From Frankiaceae bacterium (GTDB lineage Bacteria > Actinomycetota > Actinomycetes > JAFAQI01), in contig JAICMI010000005.1 of NCBI GenBank assembly GCA_025929315.1, forward strand, positions 1 to 44,059: a stretch of DNA of 44,059 bases. The letters run 5' to 3'. Both the position numbers and the translations under genes were made by a program. Under the pieces are notes generated by a model. It saw nothing but the letters and a program-made list of their open reading frames with translations. It had not been told where the DNA came from and did not search any database. This document shows positions 17,287 through 25,755 of the stretch, piece by piece. Positions within the stretch are counted from its first letter, which is position 1. Each line of letters starts with the position of its first letter.

Positions 17287-18522
17287 ATGGTCGCTGACAT
17301 GGCAACAGTGTCCGGGGTGGAACGTCCACGGGCGCGGCTGCTGCCTGATCCCGAACCCCGCGAGGCGTCGTACCTCGTCATCTCCGTCGACGACCATCTC
17401 ATCGAGCCGCCGGACCTGTTCGAGGGAAGGATGCCGGCACAGCTCGCCGACGAGGCGCCGCAGCTCATCGAGGACGAGAACGGGTCGCAAGCGTGGGAGT
17501 TCGACGGCAACCGCTATCCCAACATCGGACTCAACGCGGTTGTCGGCCGTGCAAAGGAAGACTGGTCGATGGACCCGGCGCGCTTCGACGAGATGCGGCC
17601 GGGTTGCTACGACATCCACGCGCGGGTCAAGGACATGGACATCGCCGGGATCTGGGCCTCGCTCTGCTTCCCGTCGCTCATCGCCGGGTTCGCCGGTGCG
17701 GTGTTCTCGCGGTGTTCCGACCCTGATGTGGGGCTCGCGTGCCTGCGCGCTTGGAACGACTGGCATCACGAAGTGTGGGCCGGCACTTATCCCGAGCGGA
17801 TCATCCCGCTGCAGATCGGCTGGCTGAGCGATCCCAAGGTCGCGGCAGATGAGGTACGACGCAACGCCGAACGCGGCTTCAAAGCGTTGAGCTTCTCGGA
17901 GATGCCGGTGCAGCTCGGGCTGCCGAGTCTGCACACGGGTCACTGGGATCCGTTGTTGCAGGCATGTGCGGAGACAGAGACCGTCGTCTGTCTGCACACG
18001 GGTTCGTCGTCCTGGGCACCCTTGCCGTCGCACGATCCGCCGTTCGAGCTCTATCCGACCATCTTTCCGGTCAACGCCTACCTCGCGGCAGCCGACTGGT
18101 TGTGGTCCGGCGCCTGCCTGCGCTACCCCGACCTGCGTATCGCGCTGTCCGAAGGCGGCATGGGCTGGGTTGCGATGCTCGGCGACCGCGCCGACTACGT
18201 GCTGGCGCACTCCGGTTCCGGCGCGGAGTCCGGGCACTGGCAAGGCGACCTGCTGCCGAGCGAGGTGCTGCGGCGCAACTTCTACTTCTGCTCGATCGAT
18301 GACCCGTCGGCGATGGAGCAACGGCATCGCATCGGCGTCGATCGCATCATGGTCGAGTCGGACTACCCGCACGCCGACTCGACCTGGCCGGACACGCAAG
18401 CCGTGCTCAGCAAGACGCTCACCGGTCTGCCGGACGACGAGGTTCACGCCATGACTCATGGCAACGCTGCCAAGCTGTTTCGCCACCCACTACCGGAGGG
18501 CCACACGTGCTCGACCTCCTGA
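17287..18522 (+). CDS. Amidohydrolase_2 family metal-dependent hydrolase (VDDHLIEPPD subtype)
   Basis: 411 aa from ATG 17287, which has GAGAGAGG eight bases upstream; a TTG at 17263 overlapping the previous stop is the longer alternative. Metal motif D35-D36-H37 and E40 in ISVDDHLIEPPDLF; then CLHTGSSS, ALSEGGMGWVAML and ESDYPHADSTWPD. Full set of catalytic-type residues, so probably active. Paralogue of the proteins at 11021 and 25755 (shared GCYDIHARVKDMDI, FSEMP.QLGLPSLH). Overlaps the D-aminoacylase-type gene by 16 bp. Reaction and substrate unknown. Confidence 0.92.
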   Translation: MVADMATVSGVERPRARLLPDPEPREASYLVISVDDHLIEPPDLFEGRMPAQLADEAPQLIEDENGSQAWEFDGNRYPNIGLNAVVGRAKEDWSMDPARFDEMRPGCYDIHARVKDMDIAGIWASLCFPSLIAGFAGAVFSRCSDPDVGLACLRAWNDWHHEVWAGTYPERIIPLQIGWLSDPKVAADEVRRNAERGFKALSFSEMPVQLGLPSLHTGHWDPLLQACAETETVVCLHTGSSSWAPLPSHDPPFELYPTIFPVNAYLAAADWLWSGACLRYPDLRIALSEGGMGWVAMLGDRADYVLAHSGSGAESGHWQGDLLPSEVLRRNFYFCSIDDPSAMEQRHRIGVDRIMVESDYPHADSTWPDTQAVLSKTLTGLPDDEVHAMTHGNAAKLFRHPLPEGHTCSTS

Positions 18523-20228
18523 TCCGCGCCGGCGCCGTCGTCGACGGCACCGGCGCACCGTCGCGACACGCTGATGTCGGCGTGCGCCACGGACGCATCG
18601 TCACCGATGTCGACGGCGAGAGCGCCACCCGCACGATCGACGCTGACGGCCTCGTCGTCGCACCGGGCTTCGTCGACGTGCACACACACTACGACGCGCA
18701 GCTGACGTGGGACCCGACCGCGAGCCCGTCGATCTACCACGGCGTGACCACGGTTATCGGCGGCAACTGCGGATTCACGCTGGCTCCTGCCGGACCCGAT
18801 CACGCCGACTACTTGATGCGCATGATGGCGCGCGTCGAGGGGATCCCGGTCGATGCGCTGTCGAGCGGGCTGTCCTGGGACTGGACGTCGTACGAAGACT
18901 GGCTCGGCCGCTTCGAGGGCGACATCGCAGTCAACGCCGGCTTTCTCGTAGGTCACTGTGCCCTTCGTCGCTCGGTGATGGGCGCGGAAGCCACCGAGCG
19001 CGAGGCCAAGGACGACGAGGTTGCGGCGATGCAGCGGCTGCTCGCCGATGCGCTGCGGGCCGGCGGCCTCGGTTTCTCCTCCACGCAGTCCAACACGCAC
19101 AACGACGCCGAGGGTCGACCGGTGCCATCGCGCGTGGCGACAGGGGCGGAGCTGATCGCGCTCGCCGGCACGGTGCGCGACCAGCCGGGTACCACGCTGG
19201 AGTTCATCACCGCCGGCTGTCTCAGCAGCTTCAGCGACGACGAAGTCGAGCTGATGACCGGCATGTCACTCGCCGCCGACCGCCCGTTGAACTGGAACCT
19301 GCTCGGCGTCAGCGCGGCAAACCCCGACTTTCACAACCATCAGCTGGCGGCGTCGGACACCGCGGCGGCGCGCGGCGGTCGCATCGTCGCGCTCACGCTG
19401 CCGCACGTCATGCGGATTCGCCTGTCGTTCCTCACCGGCTTCGTGCTGGACGGGCTGCCGGGTTGGCGCGAGACGCTGCACCTGCCGGTTGCCGAGCGAG
19501 TTCGTGCGCTGTCGGATCCCGAGGTGCGCGCGCGCCTCGCGGCAGGGGCTGACTCTCCCGAGGCAGGCATGCTGCGCGGGCTCGCCAAGTGGGAGCGGCT
19601 GGATCTCGCCGAGACGTTCGCGCCGGAGACCGCGGCGTTTGCCGGCCGTTCGGTCGGCGACGTCGCGGCGGAGCGCGGCATCGATCCGTTCGACGCACTG
19701 CTCGACATCGTCGTCGCGGACGAGCTGCGTACCGGCCTGCACCCCGCGTTGCCCGAAGGCAGCGACGAGGACTGGCGGATGCGCGCTGAAGCCTGGCGCG
19801 ATCCCCGCACCGTCGTCGGCGGGTCCGACGCAGGTGCGCATCTCGACATGATGTGCGGCGCGATCTACTCGACGTCGCTGCTCGGCTCCGCAGTCCGCGA
19901 ACGGCAGCTCCTCTCGATCGAAGAGGCCGTGCGTCAGCTGACCGAGGTGCCGGCGCAGCTCTATGGACTGCGCAACCGTGGCCGCATCGCGGCTAACGCA
20001 CATGCCGATCTGGTGCTGTTCGATCCGGAGACGGTCGGCCACGGACCGGACCGCACGCGCAACGACCTGCCGGGTGGTGCCGCGCGGCTCTACGCCGAGG
20101 CCTTCGGCATCAAGCACGTCATCGTCAACGGTGTGGAAGTCGTCGCCGATGGCAGCGCGACCGGAGCGTCCCCGGGAACCCTGTTGCGTTCCGGACGGGA
20201 CACCGAGACGGTTCACGCCGCCGGATGA
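18507..20228 (+). CDS. N-acyl-D-amino-acid deacylase/D-aminoacylase-type amidohydrolase
   Basis: 573 aa; GTG start at 18507 with GGAGGG six bases before it. Urease-type amidohydrolase: N-terminal LLIRAGAVVDGTG and GLVVAPGFVDVHTHYDAQLTWDP with H59-x-H61, then GGNCGF whose Cys is a metal ligand in D-aminoacylases, a late GGSDAGAHLD Asp, and the C-terminal beta-sandwich segment RGRIAANAHADLVLFDP. Many actinomycete homologues sit in catabolic clusters without known substrate, so amide or cyclic-imide hydrolysis is only likely. Coupled to both neighbours by overlaps (16 bp upstream, 4 bp downstream). Confidence 0.92.
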   Translation: MLDLLIRAGAVVDGTGAPSRHADVGVRHGRIVTDVDGESATRTIDADGLVVAPGFVDVHTHYDAQLTWDPTASPSIYHGVTTVIGGNCGFTLAPAGPDHADYLMRMMARVEGIPVDALSSGLSWDWTSYEDWLGRFEGDIAVNAGFLVGHCALRRSVMGAEATEREAKDDEVAAMQRLLADALRAGGLGFSSTQSNTHNDAEGRPVPSRVATGAELIALAGTVRDQPGTTLEFITAGCLSSFSDDEVELMTGMSLAADRPLNWNLLGVSAANPDFHNHQLAASDTAAARGGRIVALTLPHVMRIRLSFLTGFVLDGLPGWRETLHLPVAERVRALSDPEVRARLAAGADSPEAGMLRGLAKWERLDLAETFAPETAAFAGRSVGDVAAERGIDPFDALLDIVVADELRTGLHPALPEGSDEDWRMRAEAWRDPRTVVGGSDAGAHLDMMCGAIYSTSLLGSAVRERQLLSIEEAVRQLTEVPAQLYGLRNRGRIAANAHADLVLFDPETVGHGPDRTRNDLPGGAARLYAEAFGIKHVIVNGVEVVADGSATGASPGTLLRSGRDTETVHAAG

Positions 20229-21307
20229 AAGCGTCTGTCCTGCACGAGCTCGGTGCGCCTCCGGTCGTCGAGGAGCTCGACCTGCGTTCGCTGCGACCGC
20301 ACGAGGTACGTGTTCGCCTCGCGGCGAGCGGCGTGTGTCACACCGATCTGTCGATACGCGACGGCTCGATGCCCGCATTGCTGCCGACGACGCTCGGTCA
20401 CGAGGGCGCCGGCGTGGTCGCCGAGATCGGCAGCGGCGTCACGCGCACAAAGCCCGGCGACCACGTCGTCCTGTCGTGGGTCGCGCCGTGTCGCGCCTGC
20501 CTGCACTGTCTGCGCGGCGCGGCACACCTGTGCGTGCACGGTCTCGACCACGGTTTCGGCGATCCTTACGCGGACGGGCCGGCCGGTCCGGTGTGGCCCG
20601 CGATGGGCTGCGGCACGCTCGCCGAGGAGACGCTGCTGCCTGAGACCGCGGTCATCCCGATCTCCGCCGAGCTGCCGCTCGAACAGGCCGCGCTGCTGGG
20701 TTGCGGTGTGCTCACCGGGGTCGGCGCCGTCGTACGCACTGCGCACGTCAGACCCGGCGAGACGGTCCTTGTCGTCGGGTGCGGTGGCGTCGGTCTGGCT
20801 GCGGTGCAGGGCGCGCGACTGTCGGGCGCGGCGCGCATCCTCGCGGCGGACCCATCGCCGAGCGCACGTGAGCGCGCCCTGGCTTCCGGCGCGACGCACG
20901 TCATCGACCCGGCCGCGGATGACGTGCCGGCGGCCGCTCGTGAGCTGACCGACGGTCACGGTGTGGATCACGGCATCGAGGTCGTGGGACTTTCGACGAC
21001 GATTCGTTCGACGTACGACGCGACCCGACGCGGTGGCATCGTGACAGTCGTCGGGGCCGGGCGGTTCGACGACGATGTGAGCATCCCCGCGCTGTCGCTG
21101 ATGGCCGATGCGAAGCAGATTCGAGGCAGCGTCTTCGGGTCGACCGATCCCGATCGCGATCTCCCTCCACTCGTGGACTTGGTGCTCCGCGGTGCCCTCG
21201 ACGTCAATGCGCTGGTGACCCGACGTATCGGCCTGGCCGACGTCGACGGCGCCTTCGCCGCCATGACGGCAGCAGAAGTAGCCCGCAGTGTGGTCGTCTT
21301 CGGCTAA
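20225..21307 (+). CDS. Zinc-dependent alcohol dehydrogenase (class III/MDR type)
   Basis: Oxidises an alcohol with NAD+; 360 aa, ATG overlapping the previous stop (ATGA). Catalytic zinc ligands C38-H-T and H59-E60, structural zinc cysteines C89, C92, C95, C103 in the CxxCxxCx7C pattern, a third catalytic Cys in LLGCGVLTG, and the Rossmann motif VVGCGGVGLAAVQ. The GxGxxG is followed by AADPS, agreeing with NAD+. Related to formaldehyde/mycothiol-type and aryl-alcohol dehydrogenases. Last gene of the plus run starting with the sulfatase; its stop overlaps a degraded gene on the other strand. Confidence 0.95.
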   Translation: MKASVLHELGAPPVVEELDLRSLRPHEVRVRLAASGVCHTDLSIRDGSMPALLPTTLGHEGAGVVAEIGSGVTRTKPGDHVVLSWVAPCRACLHCLRGAAHLCVHGLDHGFGDPYADGPAGPVWPAMGCGTLAEETLLPETAVIPISAELPLEQAALLGCGVLTGVGAVVRTAHVRPGETVLVVGCGGVGLAAVQGARLSGAARILAADPSPSARERALASGATHVIDPAADDVPAAARELTDGHGVDHGIEVVGLSTTIRSTYDATRRGGIVTVVGAGRFDDDVSIPALSLMADAKQIRGSVFGSTDPDRDLPPLVDLVLRGALDVNALVTRRIGLADVDGAFAAMTAAEVARSVVVFG

Positions 21308-21566
21308 GAGGCTGCTTCTGCGGCAGCCTTGACTCTTTCCAGAGTGCGGAACATGTCTCGCTGGTTGCGACGCTCCCGGAGGAATCCGCCAAGTGGGCGC
21401 CAGACTTTGGTGAACAGGTTGTCGCCGAGGTCGAAGGAACAGCGAATTCGAACACCTCACCGGGCTTGCACTCGGTGATCTCGCACGTGGCCCAATAGAG
21501 GACCGACCACTTCTCGTTGCGCTTCACGTGCCCCCGGTGTCGCGCACCGACCGCCGGCCCGGTAGC
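21304..21566 (-). pseudogene. Degraded SRPBCC (polyketide cyclase/START-like) family gene
   Basis: Two frames on the minus strand carry pieces of one SRPBCC protein. From 21566 the first frame reads TGPAVGARHRGH then KRNEKWSVLYWATCEITECKPGEVFEFAV in register; near 21436-21446 the match jumps to another frame: FDLGDNLFTKVWRPLGG through RDMFRTLERVKAAAE, ending TAG at 21304. The stretch normally found between these blocks is missing, and a stop codon (TGA, 21569-21567) lies right before the N-terminal piece. So there is an N-terminal loss, an internal deletion and a frameshift. Intact relatives bind hydrophobic ligands. A sequencing error would explain only the frame change, not the missing parts. 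Confidence 0.72.
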
Positions 21567-21673
21567 TCAGAGCCCCGTACGCGGGCGGCCAGAACCGCCA
21601 GCTGAAAATGATGCGGGTGTGCTGTTGTTAGCCATCTCCATTTTGAGGGACGCACTAGTTGAGAGGCATTCCA

Positions 21674-21988
21674 ATGACGCAGGTGGCAGTGGTCGCCAAG
21701 CTGACGGCGGTCGATGGCAAGAGCGAGGACCTCGCGGCGGTGATCGCTGATCTCGTGGCCCAGGTGCAAGCCGACGAGCCAGGCACTCTCGTCTACGCCG
21801 CGGCGCAGGACTCGGCCGACGTGAACGTGTTCTGGTTCTACGAGTTCTACGGGTCACCCGACGCCGCTACTGAGCACTCCACGGGTCCGGCACTCACCAA
21901 GGCCCGGGAGCGGATGCGTGGGTTGCTTGCCGGGCGACCCGAGGTGCACCGGCTGACCCCCATCGCCGGCAAGGGCGTGCCCGTGTGA
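21674..21988 (+). CDS. Antibiotic biosynthesis monooxygenase (ABM)-domain protein
   Basis: 104 aa from ATG 21674, with GAGAGG seven bases upstream (an in-frame start at 21659 is less likely). Short alpha-beta ferredoxin-like ABM domain: MTQVAVVAKLTAVDGKSEDL, DEPGTLVYAAAQD, VFWFYEFYGSPDAATEHSTG. Homologues (YgiN-like) oxidise quinols or polycyclic phenols without cofactor; others are simply of unknown function. It stands between the SRPBCC remnant and a convergent methyltransferase gene six bases away. Typical family length, so complete. Confidence 0.88.
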   Translation: MTQVAVVAKLTAVDGKSEDLAAVIADLVAQVQADEPGTLVYAAAQDSADVNVFWFYEFYGSPDAATEHSTGPALTKARERMRGLLAGRPEVHRLTPIAGKGVPV

Positions 21989-21994
21989 GCAGGG

Positions 21995-22660
21995 TCATTG
22001 CGGCGGTCGTGTGGCGTCGAGGATGAACCAGCCGTGCTCGATGGGCGTGACACTCGCCTGCCATTCGAGGGTTGCCAGACGACTCGCGAGATCGTCAGGT
22101 TCCCAGAACACCTTGACGACCTCGTGCGTCGTCCCGTCCTGAAGGGTACGGATCGCGACCTCGCCCTGGATCTGACCCTCGTGAAAGCTACGGCTCGGCA
22201 GCTCGTCGAGCGCGAGGGCGCGTCCGCCAGGACGCAGTGCTGCCTCGACGCTGGACCAGAAGCCGGCGAAACGGTCGGCGGGCACATGTGAGAGCCAAGC
22301 CGAGAAGAAGACCACATCCCACGACTCGGTGGGTGTCCAGTTGAAGAGATCAACCCGTTCGAAGCGGACGCCCGTGGGCACTCGCTGGCGGGCGAGCTCG
22401 AGCATCTCCGGCGCGCCGTCGAGAGCGGTCAGCGTCGCCGCGTGGCGGACAAGCTCTGCGGTCCAGATGCCTGTGCCACATGCAAGCTCGATGACGTCAC
22501 CCGAAATGCCGAGTCGGTCGACGATCGCCGGTACCGAAGCGCGTTCACCGGAAACGGCGCCGTAGCTCGTAGCGTCGTACTCAGCCGCTCGGGCCCGGTA
22601 GTAGCGCAACTGCCCGGCAACCAGATCGTTCACTTGCTCGACCACAGAAGCATCCTGCAC
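21995..22660 (-). CDS. SAM-dependent class I methyltransferase
   Basis: 221 aa if started at GTG 22660; the frame is open further upstream to 22786 but that part is Ser/Arg/Thr-rich and unlike the family. SAM-binding motif I ELACGTG at about 58-64, then LTALDGAPEMLELAR (motif II acidic end), FERVDLFNW, and a post-motif ALRPGGRALALDE. Small-molecule methyltransferase of the UbiE/type-11 kind; substrate unknown. The GTG has only a distant GAAGGG, so the start is uncertain. Neighbour genes are unrelated to the catabolic operons. Confidence 0.85.
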   Translation of the reverse strand: MQDASVVEQVNDLVAGQLRYYRARAAEYDATSYGAVSGERASVPAIVDRLGISGDVIELACGTGIWTAELVRHAATLTALDGAPEMLELARQRVPTGVRFERVDLFNWTPTESWDVVFFSAWLSHVPADRFAGFWSSVEAALRPGGRALALDELPSRSFHEGQIQGEVAIRTLQDGTTHEVVKVFWEPDDLASRLATLEWQASVTPIEHGWFILDATRPPQ

Positions 22661-22757
22661 TAGCGGTGTGCCCTTCTTGGAACAACTCCGACAGTAAGAA
22701 ACGCGTGCTGTTCCGGTGGTAGACGTTCTCAGCGACGGTGACCGTGGTCGGACCGTT

Positions 22758-22925
22758 TCACGAGGCATCCAGTCGCAGGGCGCCAATGACGATCAGCGCG
22801 ATCCCGACGGGCGCGGCGATCAACCCGATTGGCGTGAACGCGGCCAGGACGAGGAGCGAGCAGAGCAGAACGCCAACCATGAGCATCGTGATTCCGATGA
22901 TCTTGGTTCGGCGAACGCTGGTCAC
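22758..22925 (-). CDS. Small two-helix membrane protein, unknown
   Basis: 55 aa from GTG 22925. Basic N-terminus (TSVRRTK), a hydrophobic helix IIGITMLMVGVLLCSLLVLA, a Pro/Gly turn (FTPIG) and a second helix ending LRLDAS. The open frame extends upstream to 23057, but it would then overlap the divergent CYTH gene in hydrophilic non-conserved sequence. No family recognised. Divergent from the CYTH gene with about 50 bases between. Confidence 0.55.
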   Translation of the reverse strand: MTSVRRTKIIGITMLMVGVLLCSLLVLAAFTPIGLIAAPVGIALIVIGALRLDAS

Positions 22926-22977
22926 GTTTCCAGCGTATGTACGAGCTGCGATCCAGCTCGAGGCGTAGGTTCCGCGC

Positions 22978-23508
22978 GTGGATGACTGGCGACGAGCACC
23001 TGGCGAAGGTCGATACGCGCAGCGCGAGCTAGAAAGGCGATTCCTGGTCACGGGCAAGCCGCCAGTCGCAGAATCGCGGCGGCTCGTCGAGGATCGCTAC
23101 CTGGACGGGACTACGTTGCGCCTGCGCCGGGTCACGGTCTCGGACGAGCGCGTTTGGAAGCTGACCCAGAAGGTCCGGGCCGATGCCAAGGATCCCGCCA
23201 GCGTTGCGATAACCAACATCTACTTGACCGGCGACGAGTACGCGCTCCTTGCCCAATTGCCCGCATCCGTCCTCACAAAAAGGCGAAGCATCTGCGTTGT
23301 CGATGGCGCACGCTTTGCAATCGACGAATTCGACGGCCACTTGGCGGGGCTTCGACTTGCTGAAGTGGAGATCGACGATCTCGAGCACGAGCTGCCGCAG
23401 TCGCCGTGGTTGGGGCGGGACGTCACGCATGACGATTGCTTCTCCGGAGGTCGGCTGGCACGGCTCCCATCAGGTCATCTCGATCAATTGCTGGCAGGCA
23501 CGACGTAG
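22978..23508 (+). CDS. CYTH-domain protein (triphosphate tunnel metalloenzyme)
   Basis: 176 aa; GTG start at 22978. The CYTH signature E17-L-E19-R-R is followed by the tunnel strands DRYLDGTTLRLRR, VWKLTQK, LTKRR, FAIDEFDGH, AEVEIDD and a C-terminal DVTHDDCFS. Members hydrolyse inorganic triphosphate, thiamine triphosphate or, rarely, cyclise ATP; the signature here has R where ExExK has K, a common variation. Base composition is milder (more A/T-ending codons) than the catabolic genes. Followed by a small membrane gene 15 bases away. Confidence 0.9.
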   Translation: MDDWRRAPGEGRYAQRELERRFLVTGKPPVAESRRLVEDRYLDGTTLRLRRVTVSDERVWKLTQKVRADAKDPASVAITNIYLTGDEYALLAQLPASVLTKRRSICVVDGARFAIDEFDGHLAGLRLAEVEIDDLEHELPQSPWLGRDVTHDDCFSGGRLARLPSGHLDQLLAGTT

Positions 23509-23523
23509 GGCCTAATCAGCACC

Positions 23524-23940
23524 ATGGCGTTCAAGGCGTACGACGGAGGAACCGATGCAATTGACATGGCCGTACGCGGCTCCCGGCGGGAGAAGTCCGT
23601 CTACACGTTCGGCTTGGTTGGACGTGTCCTATGGACCATAGGAAGTCTCGCAGTCCTCTACTTCCTGCTGTCGCCAATAGTGAGACTCGTGCGGGGAGGT
23701 CTCATCAATGCGGGCATCGGCGCCATGGTGCCGCTGTTTCTCGGCGTCGCTGGAACGATCCTGCTCGTGTGGGTGTGGCCACGTTTTCTTCGCGACACCT
23801 GGCAGCCCGCGTCGATCTCAGGCGACGAGCTGATCGAGTTACGTGCGCAGGTCCGACGGGAGGCGGAATTTCAAAAGTGGGTGCCGGCGGAGAGCGACGA
23901 GGTGCCAATCTTGGCGCGAACCGGCCCAACGCGCTGGTAG
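23524..23940 (+). CDS. Two-helix membrane protein of unknown function
   Basis: 138 aa. After about 28 hydrophilic residues come two transmembrane helices (about 29-53 and 64-85; VLWTIGSLAVLYFLL and MVPLFLGVAGTILLVWVW) and a charged cytoplasmic-type tail (ELIELRAQVRREAEFQKW). No known family recognised. Fifteen bases behind the CYTH gene and likely co-transcribed. A strong hairpin follows its stop. Confidence 0.7.
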   Translation: MAFKAYDGGTDAIDMAVRGSRREKSVYTFGLVGRVLWTIGSLAVLYFLLSPIVRLVRGGLINAGIGAMVPLFLGVAGTILLVWVWPRFLRDTWQPASISGDELIELRAQVRREAEFQKWVPAESDEVPILARTGPTRW

Positions 23941-23961
23941 TCGCCGAACGTTGGAGCGTCA

Positions 23962-23990
23962 CCTGGTCTGGCTTCGCCGCGCAGACCAGG
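23962..23990. terminator. Bidirectional hairpin terminator candidate
   Basis: Perfect 9-bp inverted repeat CCTGGTCTG / CAGACCAGG (23962-23970, 23982-23990) with an 11-base loop, between convergent genes ending at 23940 (+) and 24044 (-). No T-tract. The remaining bases of this gap hold nothing else obvious. Confidence 0.65.
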
Positions 23991-24043
23991 CAGGGCTTCA
24001 AGAATCGGCCGTAGCGAGCCGCGAACGGCGGTCGAATCGCGAA

Positions 24044-25267
24044 CTAGCCGAACACCACGGGTAGCGCGGCCGGAGAGCGGAACGCGACGCCGGTGATCTT
24101 CGGCGGCTCCGCGTCCGGATCGAGACGCAGTCCGGGCAGTCGGTCGAACAGCGCGTTCAGCGCCACGCGCGACTCCATCCGCGCCAAGTGCATGCCCAGA
24201 CACGTATGTGGGCCATGGCCGAACGTGAAATGGCTGATGTTCTTGCGATCCAGATCGAACTCATCCGGATTCGAATAGCGAGCCGGGTCACGGTTGGCCG
24301 AAGCGACGCTGATGTTGACGGTCATCCCCGCGTCGACCTCGACTCCGCCGAGCGTCGTATCCCGGACGCAGCTGCGCACGATCGACGTGATCGGTGGCTC
24401 CCAGCGCAGCGCCTCCTCGATCGCGCGCGGCAGCTGGGCACGATTCGCGAGGACTTGTTCGAGGTTCTCCGGCTTGGTCAACAACGCGACGAGCAAGTTG
24501 CCGGACGAGCGGTAGGTCGTCTCGACACCCGCCGGCAGCATCAGCCGGACGAACGCGAAGATCTCCTCGTCGGTCAGCGTCGAACCGTCGACCTCGACCG
24601 TGGCCAGCTCGGAGATCAGGTCGTCGGACGGCTCGCGGCGTCGTTCGGCGAGGACGCCGGCGAGGTATTCGCCCATCTCCTTGGCCGCGGCGATGCCGCG
24701 GTCCCAGTCATAGACCACGTTCAGCAGCTCGATCGACAACCGCTGGAACCGCGGATAGTCGCTGCGCGGCAGCCCGAGCAGCCGCGCGATGACCTGCACC
24801 GGAAAAGCAAAGGTGAACTCGCGGACGAGGTCCGCCTTGCCCCGTTCGACCATCGAGTCGATCAGCTCGTCGACGACGACCTGGACAAGCTCGGTTTCCC
24901 ACCGCTGCATCAGCTTGGTGCGGAAAGCCGGCGAGACCAACGCGCGGTTGGCGCGGTGCTCGGCGCCGTCCATCTGCAACAGCGTCCGGCCCATGACCGG
25001 ACCCATGATCATCTCGTAGATCCCAGCCGAGTAGGTGTCGGGATCGCTGAGCACTTCCTGCGCTGCGTCGAAGCCCAACACCGTCACATCGGCCGGCTTG
25101 AGGTTGGACCCAAGCGTCTCGGCGAACGGGTTGCCCAACATCACCGGCCCGCGTTCGCGAGCCTCCCGCAGCCGCTCGTGCACGTTGGTGACATGCAGCA
25201 GCAGACCGTCCTGCAACGCGTTGGGGTCGAACGACTCGATCTCACCGACCGCGGGTGCGTCCGTCAT
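24044..25267 (-). CDS. Cytochrome P450
   Basis: Heme monooxygenase, 407 aa, class I bacterial type without membrane anchor. I-helix AGVETTYRS at 246-254 (acid-alcohol pair E249-T250/T251), ExxR in EEALR at about 284-288, and heme loop FTFGHGPHTCLGMHLARME with the ligand Cys356. Needs a ferredoxin and reductase not found in this window. Its start follows the glutathione peroxidase stop by two bases, so the two are coupled. Similar in form to steroid, terpenoid or fatty-acid hydroxylases of actinomycetes; the precise substrate cannot be assigned. GTG/ATG choice: ATG 25267. Confidence 0.95.
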   Translation of the reverse strand: MTDAPAVGEIESFDPNALQDGLLLHVTNVHERLREARERGPVMLGNPFAETLGSNLKPADVTVLGFDAAQEVLSDPDTYSAGIYEMIMGPVMGRTLLQMDGAEHRANRALVSPAFRTKLMQRWETELVQVVVDELIDSMVERGKADLVREFTFAFPVQVIARLLGLPRSDYPRFQRLSIELLNVVYDWDRGIAAAKEMGEYLAGVLAERRREPSDDLISELATVEVDGSTLTDEEIFAFVRLMLPAGVETTYRSSGNLLVALLTKPENLEQVLANRAQLPRAIEEALRWEPPITSIVRSCVRDTTLGGVEVDAGMTVNISVASANRDPARYSNPDEFDLDRKNISHFTFGHGPHTCLGMHLARMESRVALNALFDRLPGLRLDPDAEPPKITGVAFRSPAALPVVFG

Positions 25268-25269
25268 GC

Positions 25270-25755
25270 TCAGCCCAGCAGCTTTTCGATCGCCTCGACG
25301 AGCTCGTCGGACTCCGGCTCCGTCAACGGGCTGAAACGCTGCACCGGCTCACCGTTGCGGTCCACAAGGAACTTCTCGAAGTTCCAACGGATATCACCGG
25401 TGTTGCCCTCACTGTCGGCGAGTGGCGTGAGCACGTCGTACAACGGCTGACGATCGGGACCGTTGACGTCGTTCTTCTCGAACAACGGGAACGTCACGCC
25501 GTAGGACGAGCTGCAGAACGTCGCGATCTCGTCGGCCGAGCCGGGCTCCTGCTCGCCGAACTGGTTGCACGGGAAACCGAGTACGACGAAGCCGCGGTCG
25601 GCGAACTTCTCGTGCAGCTTCTCGAGTCCGGTGTATTGAGGTGTCAACCCGCACTTGGATGCGACGTTGACGACGAGCAGCACCTGGTCCTTGTAGTCAG
25701 CCAATGACGCCTCGGCACCGTCAAGCGCGCGGACGGGGACGTCGTAGATGCTCAT
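25270..25755 (-). CDS. Glutathione peroxidase-family thiol peroxidase
   Basis: 161 aa. Peroxidatic C35 in VASKCGLTP, FPCNQFGEQEPG with C63 and the active Gln, the resolving C81 in IATFCSSSYGVTFP, and WNFEKFL. The SKCG Cys in place of selenocysteine and C81 point to a thioredoxin-type peroxidase, as is usual in bacteria that lack glutathione. It reduces lipid or organic hydroperoxides. ATG 25755 overlaps the amidohydrolase stop by one base (TGATG) and the gene leads directly into a P450, so protection from P450-generated peroxides is plausible but inferred. Confidence 0.95.
   Translation of the reverse strand: MSIYDVPVRALDGAEASLADYKDQVLLVVNVASKCGLTPQYTGLEKLHEKFADRGFVVLGFPCNQFGEQEPGSADEIATFCSSSYGVTFPLFEKNDVNGPDRQPLYDVLTPLADSEGNTGDIRWNFEKFLVDRNGEPVQRFSPLTEPESDELVEAIEKLLG

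Noticed and set aside
16681-18486. 601-codon open frame on minus opposite the LLM and amidohydrolase genes
   Set aside because: No recognisable family, and both plus-strand genes beneath it have conserved catalytic motifs and ribosome sites.
21561-21600. tRNA-like start GGTAGCTCAG
   Set aside because: No T-arm GGTTCGA sequence or foldable acceptor stem follows; the bases are part of the SRPBCC remnant read on the other strand.
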